A stretch of 8,369 nucleotides of DNA from Sphingobacterium thalpophilum (GTDB lineage Bacteria; Bacteroidota; Bacteroidia; Flavobacteriales; Flavobacteriaceae): assembly GCA_943325255.2 (NCBI GenBank), contig CALPOS020000083.1, positions 1-8,369 on the forward strand, in the 5' to 3' direction. Of this stretch, positions 1-6,526 are shown piece by piece. The notes beneath the pieces were generated by a model that worked only from the letters and a program-made list of their open reading frames with translations, searched no databases and was not told where the DNA came from. The position numbers and the translations under genes were made by a program. How positions within the stretch are numbered: position 1 is the first letter of the stretch; every line of letters begins with the position of its first letter.

Positions 1-50
1 AAACTGGTTAAAACTGTAATTCCAATAAGCAGAAGAAGTGTCGGATGCAT
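1..50 (-). CDS. Probable N-terminal fragment of a membrane protein gene (cut by window edge)
   Basis: Reading leftward from an ATG at 50-48, the frame is open to the window edge and gives 16 residues, MHPTLLLLIGITVLTS. This is a hydrophobic run that looks like the start of a first transmembrane helix or signal anchor. It is divergent from the acyltransferase gene at 156, and the 105-bp gap is about right for two back-to-back promoters. The fragment is too short for a family assignment. A small integral membrane protein such as a rhomboid-type protease would fit the hydrophobic N-terminus, but that is a guess. Because the stretch is short, the open frame could also be chance. Confidence 0.45.
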   Translation of the reverse strand, partial: MHPTLLLLIGITVLTS

Positions 51-130
51 GGTCGTTTATATTTTTGTAAAAATAGAAATTGTTTCTATAGCTTTTGTTA
101 AACTCACTAATTTAAATCCTCATTTAAATG

Positions 131-138
131 TATATTTG
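131..138 (+). promoter_or_regulatory. Putative Bacteroidota -7 element (TATATTTG) for the acyltransferase gene
   Basis: TATATTTG matches the Bacteroidota sigma-A -7 consensus TAnnTTTG exactly. It lies 17 bp before the ATG at 156, which would give a very short 5' leader. No TTG is found at the usual distance of about 19 bp upstream, so only half of the promoter is supported. The assignment rests on the motif match and its position. Confidence 0.4.
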
Positions 139-155
139 CCCAAACAAAATACTAC

Positions 156-1025
156 ATGCAGCTATTAGTTTATCTACTAATCTACCCTATAATTTGGTGC
201 ATATCAATGTTGCCGTTCCGACTTCTCTATATTTTTTCAGATTGCGTGTACGGCATTGTATATTATATTATCGGCTACCGAAAGAAAATCGTGCGAGAAA
301 ATTTAGCCATTGCGCTGCCACATTTATCAGATCAAGAACGACTCATTATAGAAAAAAAATTCTTCCATCATCTTTGTGATACTTTTCTCGAAATGGCAAA
401 AACGATGACCATTTCACAAAAAGAAATTGAGCGACGTTATAAATTTACCAACCTTGACGTTTACCTAGATTTAGAAAAAAAGGAGAAAAGCATTGCCTTG
501 CTTTGTGCACATTATGCCAGTTATGAATGGGCGGTTTCCATGAATTTCTATATCAATCACAAAGGAATTGGTATTTACAAACGAATTGCCAATAAGTATT
601 TTGACAAGCTGGTTCAAGATATCCGTTCTCGATTTAAAGCGCATTTGGTCACCACTAAAGAAACAATTCCAACCATCAGTAAGAATTTTAGAGACAAAAC
701 ATTTTGCGTCTACGGTTTTGCAAGCGATCAATCTCCAAAGATTTCTACTACATATCACTGGGGAAAATTCATGGGAATTGAAGTTCCTGTGCATACTGGC
801 GGTGAAATGCTGGCAAAAAAATACGATATGAATGTCATTTTTCTGAGTACCAAAAAAGTAAAACGCGGGTTCTATGAAGGGAGTTTTGAAGTCTTGAGCG
901 AAAACGTCAAAGAAGTTCCTAATTATGAAATTACCGATAAGTTTTTGACGTTGGTAGAGCAACAAATATTAGAAGCGCCAGAATACTACCTATGGACGCA
1001 CAAACGCTGGAAACACCAACGATAA
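156..1025 (+). CDS. LpxL/HtrB-family lipid A (lauroyl/myristoyl) acyltransferase
   Basis: The 289-residue protein belongs to the lysophospholipid/lipid A acyltransferase family, which adds secondary acyl chains to the Kdo-lipid A precursor at the inner face of the inner membrane. Residues 1-40 are hydrophobic and form one or two membrane-associated segments (starting MQLLVYLLIYPIIW). The catalytic HX4(D/E) motif is H119-YASY-E124. Other family-like blocks are GYRKKIVRENL (40-50), YGFASDQSP (186-194), the VPVHTGGEMLA region (210-220) and the C-terminal YYLWTHKRWKH (277-287). Length is close to the usual 290-310. The ATG at 156 places this membrane segment at residue 1; an ATG at 128 is in another frame. 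The gene is divergent from the left-edge fragment and ends one base from the convergent aminotransferase gene. Which acyl chain and position it uses cannot be told from sequence; ornithine- or other aminolipid acylation is an alternative. Confidence 0.9.
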   Translation: MQLLVYLLIYPIIWCISMLPFRLLYIFSDCVYGIVYYIIGYRKKIVRENLAIALPHLSDQERLIIEKKFFHHLCDTFLEMAKTMTISQKEIERRYKFTNLDVYLDLEKKEKSIALLCAHYASYEWAVSMNFYINHKGIGIYKRIANKYFDKLVQDIRSRFKAHLVTTKETIPTISKNFRDKTFCVYGFASDQSPKISTTYHWGKFMGIEVPVHTGGEMLAKKYDMNVIFLSTKKVKRGFYEGSFEVLSENVKEVPNYEITDKFLTLVEQQILEAPEYYLWTHKRWKHQR

Positions 1026-1026
1026 A

Positions 1027-2523
1027 TTATTTACCAAACCACTTTTTTACCAAATCTTTCTCATAAGACTTTGCGTTCTTGTGAAGAAATTCATTTGAGT
1101 TTTTATTGTAACTGTAGTCTTTACTCCATGCTTCATGGTTCTTTGCAACCGCTTTGATACTCTCGCATACAAATTGAATTTCAGCATTGCTCGTTGTAGG
1201 GTGAATCGACATTCGAATCCAACCTGGCTTTTGAATCAAATCACCTGAATCGATCTGACATACTAAATGATGGGAAGTGGCTTCATCAACATTCAACAAA
1301 TAATGGCCGTATGTTCCCGCACAACTGCAACCGCCTCGAGTTTGAATACCAAAACGGTCATTCAACATTTTTACACCTAAATTAAAATGCAAGTCGTCAA
1401 TATAAAATGAAATGACTCCTAATCGGTCGTGGTGTTGTCCCGCCAAAATCTTGATATTTGGAATAGATCCCAATTCTGAAAAAACATAGTCTACGATTTC
1501 GTGTTCTCGCTTCAAAATGTTCTCAATGCCCATTTCCTCTTTCAATTGAATCGCTAATGCGGTTTTGATGGCTTGCAAGAAACCTGGTGTTCCGCCATCT
1601 TCACGATCTTCAATATTGTCGATGTATTTGTGTTCGCCCCACGGATTTGTCCAAGATACTGTTCCTCCTCCCGAATTATCCGGCACCATATTGCGATACA
1701 ATTTTTTATTAAAAACCAAAACACCTGTCGTTCCTGGTCCACCTAAGAATTTATGTGGAGAAAAGAATATCGCATCCAAATAACTTTCCGCGTCTTCCGG
1801 ATGCATGTCAATTTTTACATAAGGTCCGGAACAAGCAAAATCAACGAAGCACAAACCGTTATTTTTGTGCATGATTTTAGCCACTTCGTGATACGGCGTA
1901 CTGATTCCAGTAACATTGGAACATGAAGTAATAGAGGCGATTTTAATGGTTCGATCTTGATATTTGCTCAATAAACTTCTAAAATTATCCAAACAAAATA
2001 AGCCCTTTTCACAAGCTGGAACGATAACAACATCGGCAATGGTCTCCAACCAAGAAGTTTGGTTCGAATGATGTTCCATGTGAGAGATAAACACAATCGG
2101 TTTGTCTTCTTGTGGTACTTTCGTGTGGGCTTTCAAATTCTCAGGAACTTTCAATCCTAAAATACGTTGAAATTTATTGACAACACCGGTCATTCCAGTT
2201 CCATCGGTAATCAAAACGTCGTCACTATTCGCATTGACATGATGCTTGATGATATGGCGCGCTTCGTGATACGCTAAGGTCATCACAGTTCCTGAAACAG
2301 TGGTTTCCGTATGAGTATTGGCAACGAACGAGCCGAACTCATTCATCATTTTTTCTTCAATCGGCCGGTACAACCTGCCACTGGCGGTCCAGTCGGTATA
2401 GATGATTTTTTTCGTTCCAAATGGCGATTCAAATTCTTGATTGACACCAATAATATTATCGCGATATTGCTGAAAATAGCGTTCTAATTCTGTTGGTAAC
2501 GTCATCGTATCGTTGGAAATCAT
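1027..2523 (-). CDS. Class V-fold PLP-dependent aminotransferase (cysteine desulfurase/SufS-like, substrate unknown)
   Basis: The protein is 498 residues from the ATG at 2523. It has the fold-type I class V layout. EHH (150-152) corresponds to the histidine stacking on PLP in SufS, VDFA (227-230) carries the cofactor-binding Asp228, and SPHKF (255-259) carries the Schiff-base Lys258. The C-terminal loop RGGCSCAG (396-403) has Cys399 and Cys401, the latter aligning with the catalytic cysteine of SufS-type desulfurases. The N-terminal block YTDWTASGRLYRP is typical of a longer, poorly characterised branch, not of true SufS, which is about 410 residues. No suf or isc genes are nearby, so an Fe-S role is not supported. 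The frame stays open upstream to an ATG at 2625, adding 34 residues with no family resemblance. A TATCTTTG element at 2549-2542 lies inside that extension, so 2523 (or the ATG at 2505) is preferred. The gene follows glmM on the same strand. Confidence 0.85.
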   Translation of the reverse strand: MISNDTMTLPTELERYFQQYRDNIIGVNQEFESPFGTKKIIYTDWTASGRLYRPIEEKMMNEFGSFVANTHTETTVSGTVMTLAYHEARHIIKHHVNANSDDVLITDGTGMTGVVNKFQRILGLKVPENLKAHTKVPQEDKPIVFISHMEHHSNQTSWLETIADVVIVPACEKGLFCLDNFRSLLSKYQDRTIKIASITSCSNVTGISTPYHEVAKIMHKNNGLCFVDFACSGPYVKIDMHPEDAESYLDAIFFSPHKFLGGPGTTGVLVFNKKLYRNMVPDNSGGGTVSWTNPWGEHKYIDNIEDREDGGTPGFLQAIKTALAIQLKEEMGIENILKREHEIVDYVFSELGSIPNIKILAGQHHDRLGVISFYIDDLHFNLGVKMLNDRFGIQTRGGCSCAGTYGHYLLNVDEATSHHLVCQIDSGDLIQKPGWIRMSIHPTTSNAEIQFVCESIKAVAKNHEAWSKDYSYNKNSNEFLHKNAKSYEKDLVKKWFGK

Positions 2524-2541
2524 AGTAGTTGAATTTGGATT

Positions 2542-2549
2542 CAAAGATA
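2542..2549 (-). promoter_or_regulatory. Putative -7 element (TATCTTTG) for the aminotransferase gene
   Basis: Read on the minus strand, TATCTTTG matches TAnnTTTG exactly and lies 18 bp before the ATG at 2523. The nearest upstream TTG is 26 bp away, longer than the usual spacing of about 19 bp, so the -33 part is not supported. If it is used, the aminotransferase has its own promoter downstream of glmM and the ATG at 2625 cannot be its start. Confidence 0.4.
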
Positions 2550-2633
2550 CATGTTTTTTGGTTTTTAGGAGTATCCAAGAACCGTTGATTATTGTCGACC
2601 GATATGCATGATTTAAAGACCGCAAAAAAAATC

Positions 2634-2713
2634 TAACAATCTTACTGTCTTAAAGTCTTACAGTCTTAAAGTCCTAAAGTCCTAAAGTCTTACAGTCTTA
2701 CAGTCTTACAGTC
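2634..2713. repeat. Tandem array of 8-bp units (TTAMAGTC type) between glmM and the aminotransferase gene
   Basis: From 2642 to 2713 there are nine head-to-tail 8-bp units in strict register: TTACTGTC, TTAAAGTC, TTACAGTC, TTAAAGTC, CTAAAGTC twice, then TTACAGTC three times. A tenth degenerate unit, TAACAATC, occupies 2634-2641. All nine end in GTC, and variation is mostly limited to the first and fourth bases, with one unit differing at the fifth. The array ends 3 bp from the glmM stop codon (2719-2717). It would be transcribed in any glmM read-through message, as GACTGTAA/GACTTTAA units. There are no spacers, so it is a short-period tandem repeat and not a CRISPR. Function is unknown. Confidence 0.95.
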
Positions 2714-2716
2714 TAA

Positions 2717-4105
2717 CTAAATCCCCGCAACCGCCTTAATCTCGTCAATAATCCGCAACGCCAATTGATCAGCGGCTTCTTGCGTCGGTGCCTCCGTATA
2801 AATACGAATAATAGGCTCGGTATTGGATTTTCTTAAATGAACCCATTCGGTCGCAAAGTCAATTTTTACACCGTCAATCGTTGTAATATCTTCATTTTTG
2901 TATTTTTCAGTCATCGCTTCTAAAATCGCATCGACATCAATCTGCGGCGTCAATTCAATTTTGTTCTTACTCATGTAATATTGCGGATAAGAAGCGCGCA
3001 ATTCAGCAACGGTTTTATCTTGGTTGGCCAAATACGTCAAAAATAAGGCAACGCCAACTAAACTATCACGTCCGTAATGCAATTCTGGGTAAATGATACC
3101 GCCGTTTCCTTCACCGCCAATAATCGCATTGGTTTTCTTCATCAATTCGACTACATTCACTTCACCCACAGCACTCGCCTGGTAACTTCCGTTGTGTTTG
3201 TTGGTAATATCACGCAATGCTCTTGAAGACGACATATTCGAAACCGTATTGCCTGGTGTTTTACTCAACACATAATCGGCACAAGCGACCAACGTATATT
3301 CTTCGCCGAACATTTCACCGTCGTTAGAGATGAAAGCCAAACGATCAACGTCTGGATCGACTACAACTCCAAAATCGGCTTTTTCTTCCACAACCAATTT
3401 ACAAATGTCTCCCAAATGTTCTTTTAAAGGTTCTGGATTGTGCGGAAAATGACCATTCGGTTCGCAGTATAATTTGACCACCTCTACGCCCATTTGCTCT
3501 AATAAATTTGGAATAATAATTCCACCAGATGAATTCACCGCATCAACTACTACTTTGAATTTTTTAGTTTTTACCAAATCGGCATCAACCAATGGCAAAT
3601 TCAAAACTTCATCAATATGAATATCCATATAGGAATCGTTAATGGTAATTTCGCCCAATGAATCCACGTCAGAAAACTCAAAAGCTTCTGCTTCAGCAAT
3701 TTCAAGAATCTTTTCTCCATTAGCGCCACTTAAGAACTCTCCTTTTTCATTCAACAACTTCAAGGCATTCCATTGTTTTGGATTATGCGAAGCGGTGAGA
3801 ATAATTCCACCATCGGCATTTTCCATAGGAACTGCCACTTCAACTGTTGGAGTTGTGGAAAGCCCTAAATCAATCACGTCTATTCCTAAACCAAGTAATG
3901 TATTGACCACTAGATTATGAATCATTGGTCCAGAAATACGGGCATCACGTCCTATTACAACTTTCAATTTTGCTTTTGAAGAATTTTGTTTTAGAAAAGT
4001 TCCATAAGCGGACGCAAACTTTACGGCATCTACTGGCGTTAAATTATCTCCTACTTTTCCTCCGATGGTTCCACGAATTCCTGATATCGATTTGATTAAT
4101 GTCAT
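2717..4105 (-). CDS. glmM: Phosphoglucosamine mutase (alpha-D-phosphohexomutase family)
   Basis: The 462-residue cytoplasmic enzyme interconverts glucosamine-6-phosphate and glucosamine-1-phosphate, the step before UDP-GlcNAc, and so feeds peptidoglycan and lipid A synthesis. All four phosphohexomutase domains are visible. The N-terminal signature SGIRGTIGG is at residues 8-16, the phosphoserine loop TASHNP (104-109) has catalytic Ser106, and the metal loop DPDVDR (250-255) has Asp250, Asp252 and Asp254. The sugar-binding loop is GEGNGG (331-336), and the phosphate-binding loop RKSNTEP (425-431) is in the last domain. Length is close to the usual 445-465. The ATG at 4105 gives the canonical N-terminus. 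The GEGNGG loop resembles the form seen in archaeal-type phosphohexomutases, so phosphoglucomutase or phosphomannomutase activity is a possible alternative. It is divergent from acpH and flanked by short repeats on both sides. Confidence 0.93.
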   Translation of the reverse strand: MTLIKSISGIRGTIGGKVGDNLTPVDAVKFASAYGTFLKQNSSKAKLKVVIGRDARISGPMIHNLVVNTLLGLGIDVIDLGLSTTPTVEVAVPMENADGGIILTASHNPKQWNALKLLNEKGEFLSGANGEKILEIAEAEAFEFSDVDSLGEITINDSYMDIHIDEVLNLPLVDADLVKTKKFKVVVDAVNSSGGIIIPNLLEQMGVEVVKLYCEPNGHFPHNPEPLKEHLGDICKLVVEEKADFGVVVDPDVDRLAFISNDGEMFGEEYTLVACADYVLSKTPGNTVSNMSSSRALRDITNKHNGSYQASAVGEVNVVELMKKTNAIIGGEGNGGIIYPELHYGRDSLVGVALFLTYLANQDKTVAELRASYPQYYMSKNKIELTPQIDVDAILEAMTEKYKNEDITTIDGVKIDFATEWVHLRKSNTEPIIRIYTEAPTQEAADQLALRIIDEIKAVAGI

Positions 4106-4116
4106 TTTAAGGTTTA

Positions 4117-4142
4117 AAAGGTTATAAGTTTAGAAAGTTTAG
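4117..4142. repeat. Left arm of a 26-bp perfect inverted repeat, in the glmM leader
   Basis: This 26-bp arm is the exact reverse complement of 4238-4263. It lies 11 bp upstream of the glmM start codon. On the glmM sense strand it reads as CTAAACTTT followed by CTAAACTTATAACCTTT. A putative -7 element lies just beyond it at 4161-4154, so the arm should be in the glmM 5' untranslated leader. Confidence 0.95.
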
Positions 4143-4153
4143 TTTAGCAGCAG

Positions 4154-4161
4154 CAAATATA
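4154..4161 (-). promoter_or_regulatory. Putative -7 element (TATATTTG) for glmM
   Basis: On the minus strand TATATTTG matches the Bacteroidota -7 consensus TAnnTTTG exactly, 48 bp before the glmM ATG. No TTG stands at the standard spacing upstream (the nearest is 26 bp away). Transcription from here would start near 4148-4150 and include the left repeat arm (4117-4142) in the leader. Confidence 0.45.
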
Positions 4162-4206
4162 ATTAAACTTATAGCGTTCGTAAACAGCAACAATCAAAGA
4201 AATTTC

Positions 4207-4214
4207 TAAATTTA
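4207..4214 (+). promoter_or_regulatory. Weak candidate -7 element (TAAATTTA) for the acpH-ggt-alkD cluster
   Basis: TAAATTTA differs from TAnnTTTG only at the last base and lies 56 bp before the acpH ATG. This is about the same distance and arrangement as the glmM element on the other strand. No TTG is seen at the -33 position. It is the best candidate found in the spacer for this direction, but the match is imperfect in AT-rich DNA where chance hits are common. Confidence 0.25.
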
Positions 4215-4219
4215 CAAAA

Positions 4220-4263
4220 CCTAAACTTCTAAACTTTCTAAACTTTCTAAACTTATAACCTTT
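4220..4263. repeat. Right arm of the inverted repeat, within a degenerate CTAAACTTT tandem repeat
   Basis: The bases 4238-4263 are the exact reverse complement of 4117-4142. The arm is part of a slightly longer run of near-identical units from about 4220: CCTAAACTT, CTAAACTTT, CTAAACTTT and CTAAACTTA. On the plus strand it stands 7 bp before the acpH ATG, in the same sense and at nearly the same distance as the left arm stands before glmM on the minus strand. Confidence 0.93.
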
Positions 4264-4270
4264 CTTTTTA

Positions 4271-4855
4271 ATGAATTTCCTAGCCCACATCTATCTTTCC
4301 GGCGATAACGATTTGATCAAAATCGGGAATTTTATGGCAGATGGAATTCGAGGAAAACACTATGAATATTTGCCTGCTGAAGTTCAAAAAGGAGTTGTAT
4401 TGCACCGAGCAATTGACACTTACACCGATGCCCATCCAATTTTTAGACAAAGTACCAAACGCTTGCATCAGCGTTATCATCATTACGCTGGAGTTATCGT
4501 GGACGTCTTTTACGATCATTTTCTAGCCAAGAATTGGGCAAATTACTCCAACGAAAAACTGGAAAATTTTGTCGAGCGATTTTACCAATCCTTAGATACG
4601 CATCAGGAGATATTGACTGAAAAAACAGTGCACATGAAACCTTATATGATTCAACACAATTGGTTGGTCAATTATCAACATACACAAGGCATTGCGCGAA
4701 TCCTCACACAAATGGATCACCGAACCAAAGACGTCTCTTTGATGCAATATGCTATAGAGGAATTAGAACAATATTATGTGGAATTTGAAAGGGAATTCAC
4801 GGCTTTTTTTCAGGATTTAATCGCATATGTACAACTAAAAAATACTGAATTATGA
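4271..4855 (+). CDS. acpH: Acyl carrier protein phosphodiesterase (AcpH-like)
   Basis: The 194-residue protein matches the AcpH/YajB family, which hydrolyses holo-ACP to apo-ACP and 4'-phosphopantetheine in the cytoplasm. The length is nearly that of the E. coli enzyme. The family pattern is visible in order: MNFLAH at the N-terminus, GNFMAD (19-24), a block with H45, D49, T52 and D53 (VVLHRAIDTYTD, 42-53), and HHYAGVIVDVFYDHFLA (70-86). The spaced histidines and aspartates fit an HD-like metal-dependent phosphodiesterase. The start is the only ATG that gives the MNFLAH N-terminus. No Shine-Dalgarno sequence precedes it, as is usual in this phylum. Its TGA overlaps the ggt ATG (ATGA), suggesting co-transcription. 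Substrate specificity for ACP is inferred from family membership only. Confidence 0.88.
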   Translation: MNFLAHIYLSGDNDLIKIGNFMADGIRGKHYEYLPAEVQKGVVLHRAIDTYTDAHPIFRQSTKRLHQRYHHYAGVIVDVFYDHFLAKNWANYSNEKLENFVERFYQSLDTHQEILTEKTVHMKPYMIQHNWLVNYQHTQGIARILTQMDHRTKDVSLMQYAIEELEQYYVEFEREFTAFFQDLIAYVQLKNTEL

Positions 4856-6525
4856 AAAGATTGGTACTCTCCTACTTTCTATTTCAATATGCTGTAGTAG
4901 TTCTCGGTCAAACTGGATTGATTACGTCTAAAGCCATGGTGGTTTCAGCACGTGAAGAAGCTTCTCAAATTGGCGTTGAAATCATGCAACAAGGCGGGAA
5001 TGCTTTTGACGCCATGGTCGCGACCGAATTGGCGTTGGCAGTGGCTTATCCGTACGCAGGAAATATTGCGGGTGGTGGATTTATGGTCTATCGGAAATTT
5101 GATGGGGAAATTGGCGCTTTAGATTATCGGGAAAAAGCACCGCTGAAAGCCAACAAAGACATGTATCTCGACAAAAATAAGGAAGTAATTCCTAAATTGA
5201 GTGTAAATGGCGCTATGGCAGTGGGCGTCCCTGGTACTATTGCCGGCGTATTTGCAGTCCATCAGAAATTTGGAAAATTGCCCTTAAAAACAATTATGGC
5301 TCCAGTGATTGCATTAGCCAAAAAAGGCGTGGTCATTACAGAAAAACAGTGGAAGCAAATCAGCAATAATCAAAAAGAAATCAACGAAATTAGCGGCAGC
5401 GAAACCATGTATGCTAAAACCTATAAAGTCGGCGATACGATCAAATATTTAAATTTGGCGGCTACTTTAGAGCGCATTTTGAAAAATGGCTCTTCTGAAT
5501 TTTACAAAGGAGAAACAGCTCAGAAAATGGTCGATTTCATTCAAAAAAACGGTGGTATTCTTTCCAAGGAAGATCTGGCAAAATACGAAGTTAAGTGGCG
5601 AAAACCGATCACCTTTCCCTATAAAGATTTGAAGATTATTTCGATGTCTCCACCCTCCAGCGGAGGCATCACATTAGGACAAATTATGAAAATGATTGAA
5701 CCGTATCCTGTCGCAACTTATGGACATAATTCAGAGCAATACATTCAAATACTGACCGAAGCAGAACGACGCGCGTATGCCGACAGGAACTTTTTTTTTG
5801 GCGATCCTGATTTTATTAAAATTCCTACAAAACAGTTACTTAAGAAAAACTACCTCAAGCAACGAATGAAAAATTTTGATTGGAAAAAAGCCACGCCATC
5901 TGCCCAAGTTACCCATGGAAACATCACGATTTCTGAAAGCAACGAAACCACACATTACTCGATCGTTGATGCCGAAGGAAATGCGATTGCTGCAACCACA
6001 ACACTCAATGGCGCGTATGGATCTAAACTGTATTCTGAAGAGTTGGGGTTCTTTTTTAACAACCAAATGGACGACTTTAGCGCCAAACCTGGTACACCAA
6101 ATTCGTACGGTTTAATTGGTGCAGAAGCCAATAGCATCGCTCCAGAAAAACGAATGCTCAGTTCGATGACGCCGACCATCGTGGAGAAAAAAGGAAAACT
6201 GCTGATGGTATTAGGTTCACCTGGAGGCTCAACCATCATTACTGCAGTATTACAAACCATCTTAAACGTCAACGAATTTGGAATGGGAATGCAAATGTCG
6301 GTAGATATGCCGCGCTTTCACCATCAATGGTTGCCTGATGAAATTGTGTTTGAACCCCATAGTTTTTCTAACAGTTTGCTATCGAATCTCAATACAAAAG
6401 GCTATGGAACAAAAATAAAGGAATTGCCCGTGGTTGGCAAAGTGGATGCGATACTTCGATTGCCAAATGGACAACTTGAAGGCGGCGCAGACCATCGGGG
6501 CGACGACACTGCAAAAGGATTTTAA
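4852..6525 (+). CDS. ggt: Gamma-glutamyltransferase (gamma-glutamyl transpeptidase), periplasmic
   Basis: The 557-residue proenzyme has an N-terminal signal peptide with probable cleavage near residues 19/20 (VVVLG-Q), so it acts in the periplasm on glutathione and other gamma-glutamyl compounds. It matures by self-cleavage before the nucleophilic threonine. Here that is T366 in NETTHYS, dividing a large subunit of about 346 residues from a small subunit of 192. Substrate-binding residues are present: R93 in DYREKAP, the FNNQMDDF block (402-409), S437 and S438 in the SSMTPT block, and PGGS (457-460) for the oxyanion hole. The lid-loop region between DDFS and the SSM block is kept (411-434), as in the E. 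coli enzyme. RFHHQWLPDE (488-497) is a strong family signature. No frameshift or missing key residue is seen. The ATG overlaps the acpH stop; alkD begins one base after its TAA. Cephalosporin acylase relatives are the only alternative, and less likely. Confidence 0.95.
   Translation: MKRLVLSYFLFQYAVVVLGQTGLITSKAMVVSAREEASQIGVEIMQQGGNAFDAMVATELALAVAYPYAGNIAGGGFMVYRKFDGEIGALDYREKAPLKANKDMYLDKNKEVIPKLSVNGAMAVGVPGTIAGVFAVHQKFGKLPLKTIMAPVIALAKKGVVITEKQWKQISNNQKEINEISGSETMYAKTYKVGDTIKYLNLAATLERILKNGSSEFYKGETAQKMVDFIQKNGGILSKEDLAKYEVKWRKPITFPYKDLKIISMSPPSSGGITLGQIMKMIEPYPVATYGHNSEQYIQILTEAERRAYADRNFFFGDPDFIKIPTKQLLKKNYLKQRMKNFDWKKATPSAQVTHGNITISESNETTHYSIVDAEGNAIAATTTLNGAYGSKLYSEELGFFFNNQMDDFSAKPGTPNSYGLIGAEANSIAPEKRMLSSMTPTIVEKKGKLLMVLGSPGGSTIITAVLQTILNVNEFGMGMQMSVDMPRFHHQWLPDEIVFEPHSFSNSLLSNLNTKGYGTKIKELPVVGKVDAILRLPNGQLEGGADHRGDDTAKGF
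6513..6519 (+). promoter_or_regulatory. Shine-Dalgarno-like AAAAGGA before alkD, inside the end of ggt
   Basis: AAAAGGA ends 7 bp before the ATG at 6527, a workable spacing for ribosome binding. It lies in the last codons of ggt. It supports 6527 as the alkD start over in-frame upstream codons that overlap ggt. Such motifs are not used much in this phylum, so the support is modest. Confidence 0.4.
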
Positions 6526-6526
6526 C

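Noticed and set aside
128..379. Short plus-strand open frame starting before the acyltransferase
   Set aside because: It overlaps the acyltransferase in another frame, its product has no recognisable features, and its start lies on the putative promoter element.
471..965. Antisense open frame of 164 codons inside the acyltransferase gene
   Set aside because: It lies wholly opposite a well-supported gene, begins and ends at unremarkable points, and its product shows no recognisable domain.
2634..2713. Repeat array considered as a CRISPR
   Set aside because: Units are 8 bp, directly adjacent and without spacers; no cas genes are present.
4117..4263. Inverted repeat considered as a transcription terminator or insertion-sequence ends
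   Set aside because: The arms are 95 bp apart and directly precede start codons of outward-facing genes. No transposase frame lies between them and no target-site duplication was seen, so a terminator or IS is unlikely.
5955..6272. Antisense open frame opposite the ggt catalytic region
   Set aside because: Fully within a conserved gene with intact family motifs; best explained by codon bias on the opposite strand.
6434..6526. Upstream extension of the AlkD-like protein overlapping ggt
   Set aside because: The extra 31 residues lack AlkD resemblance, while the start at 6527 has an AGGA motif 7 bp upstream and puts key residues at the same numbers as in Bacillus cereus AlkD.
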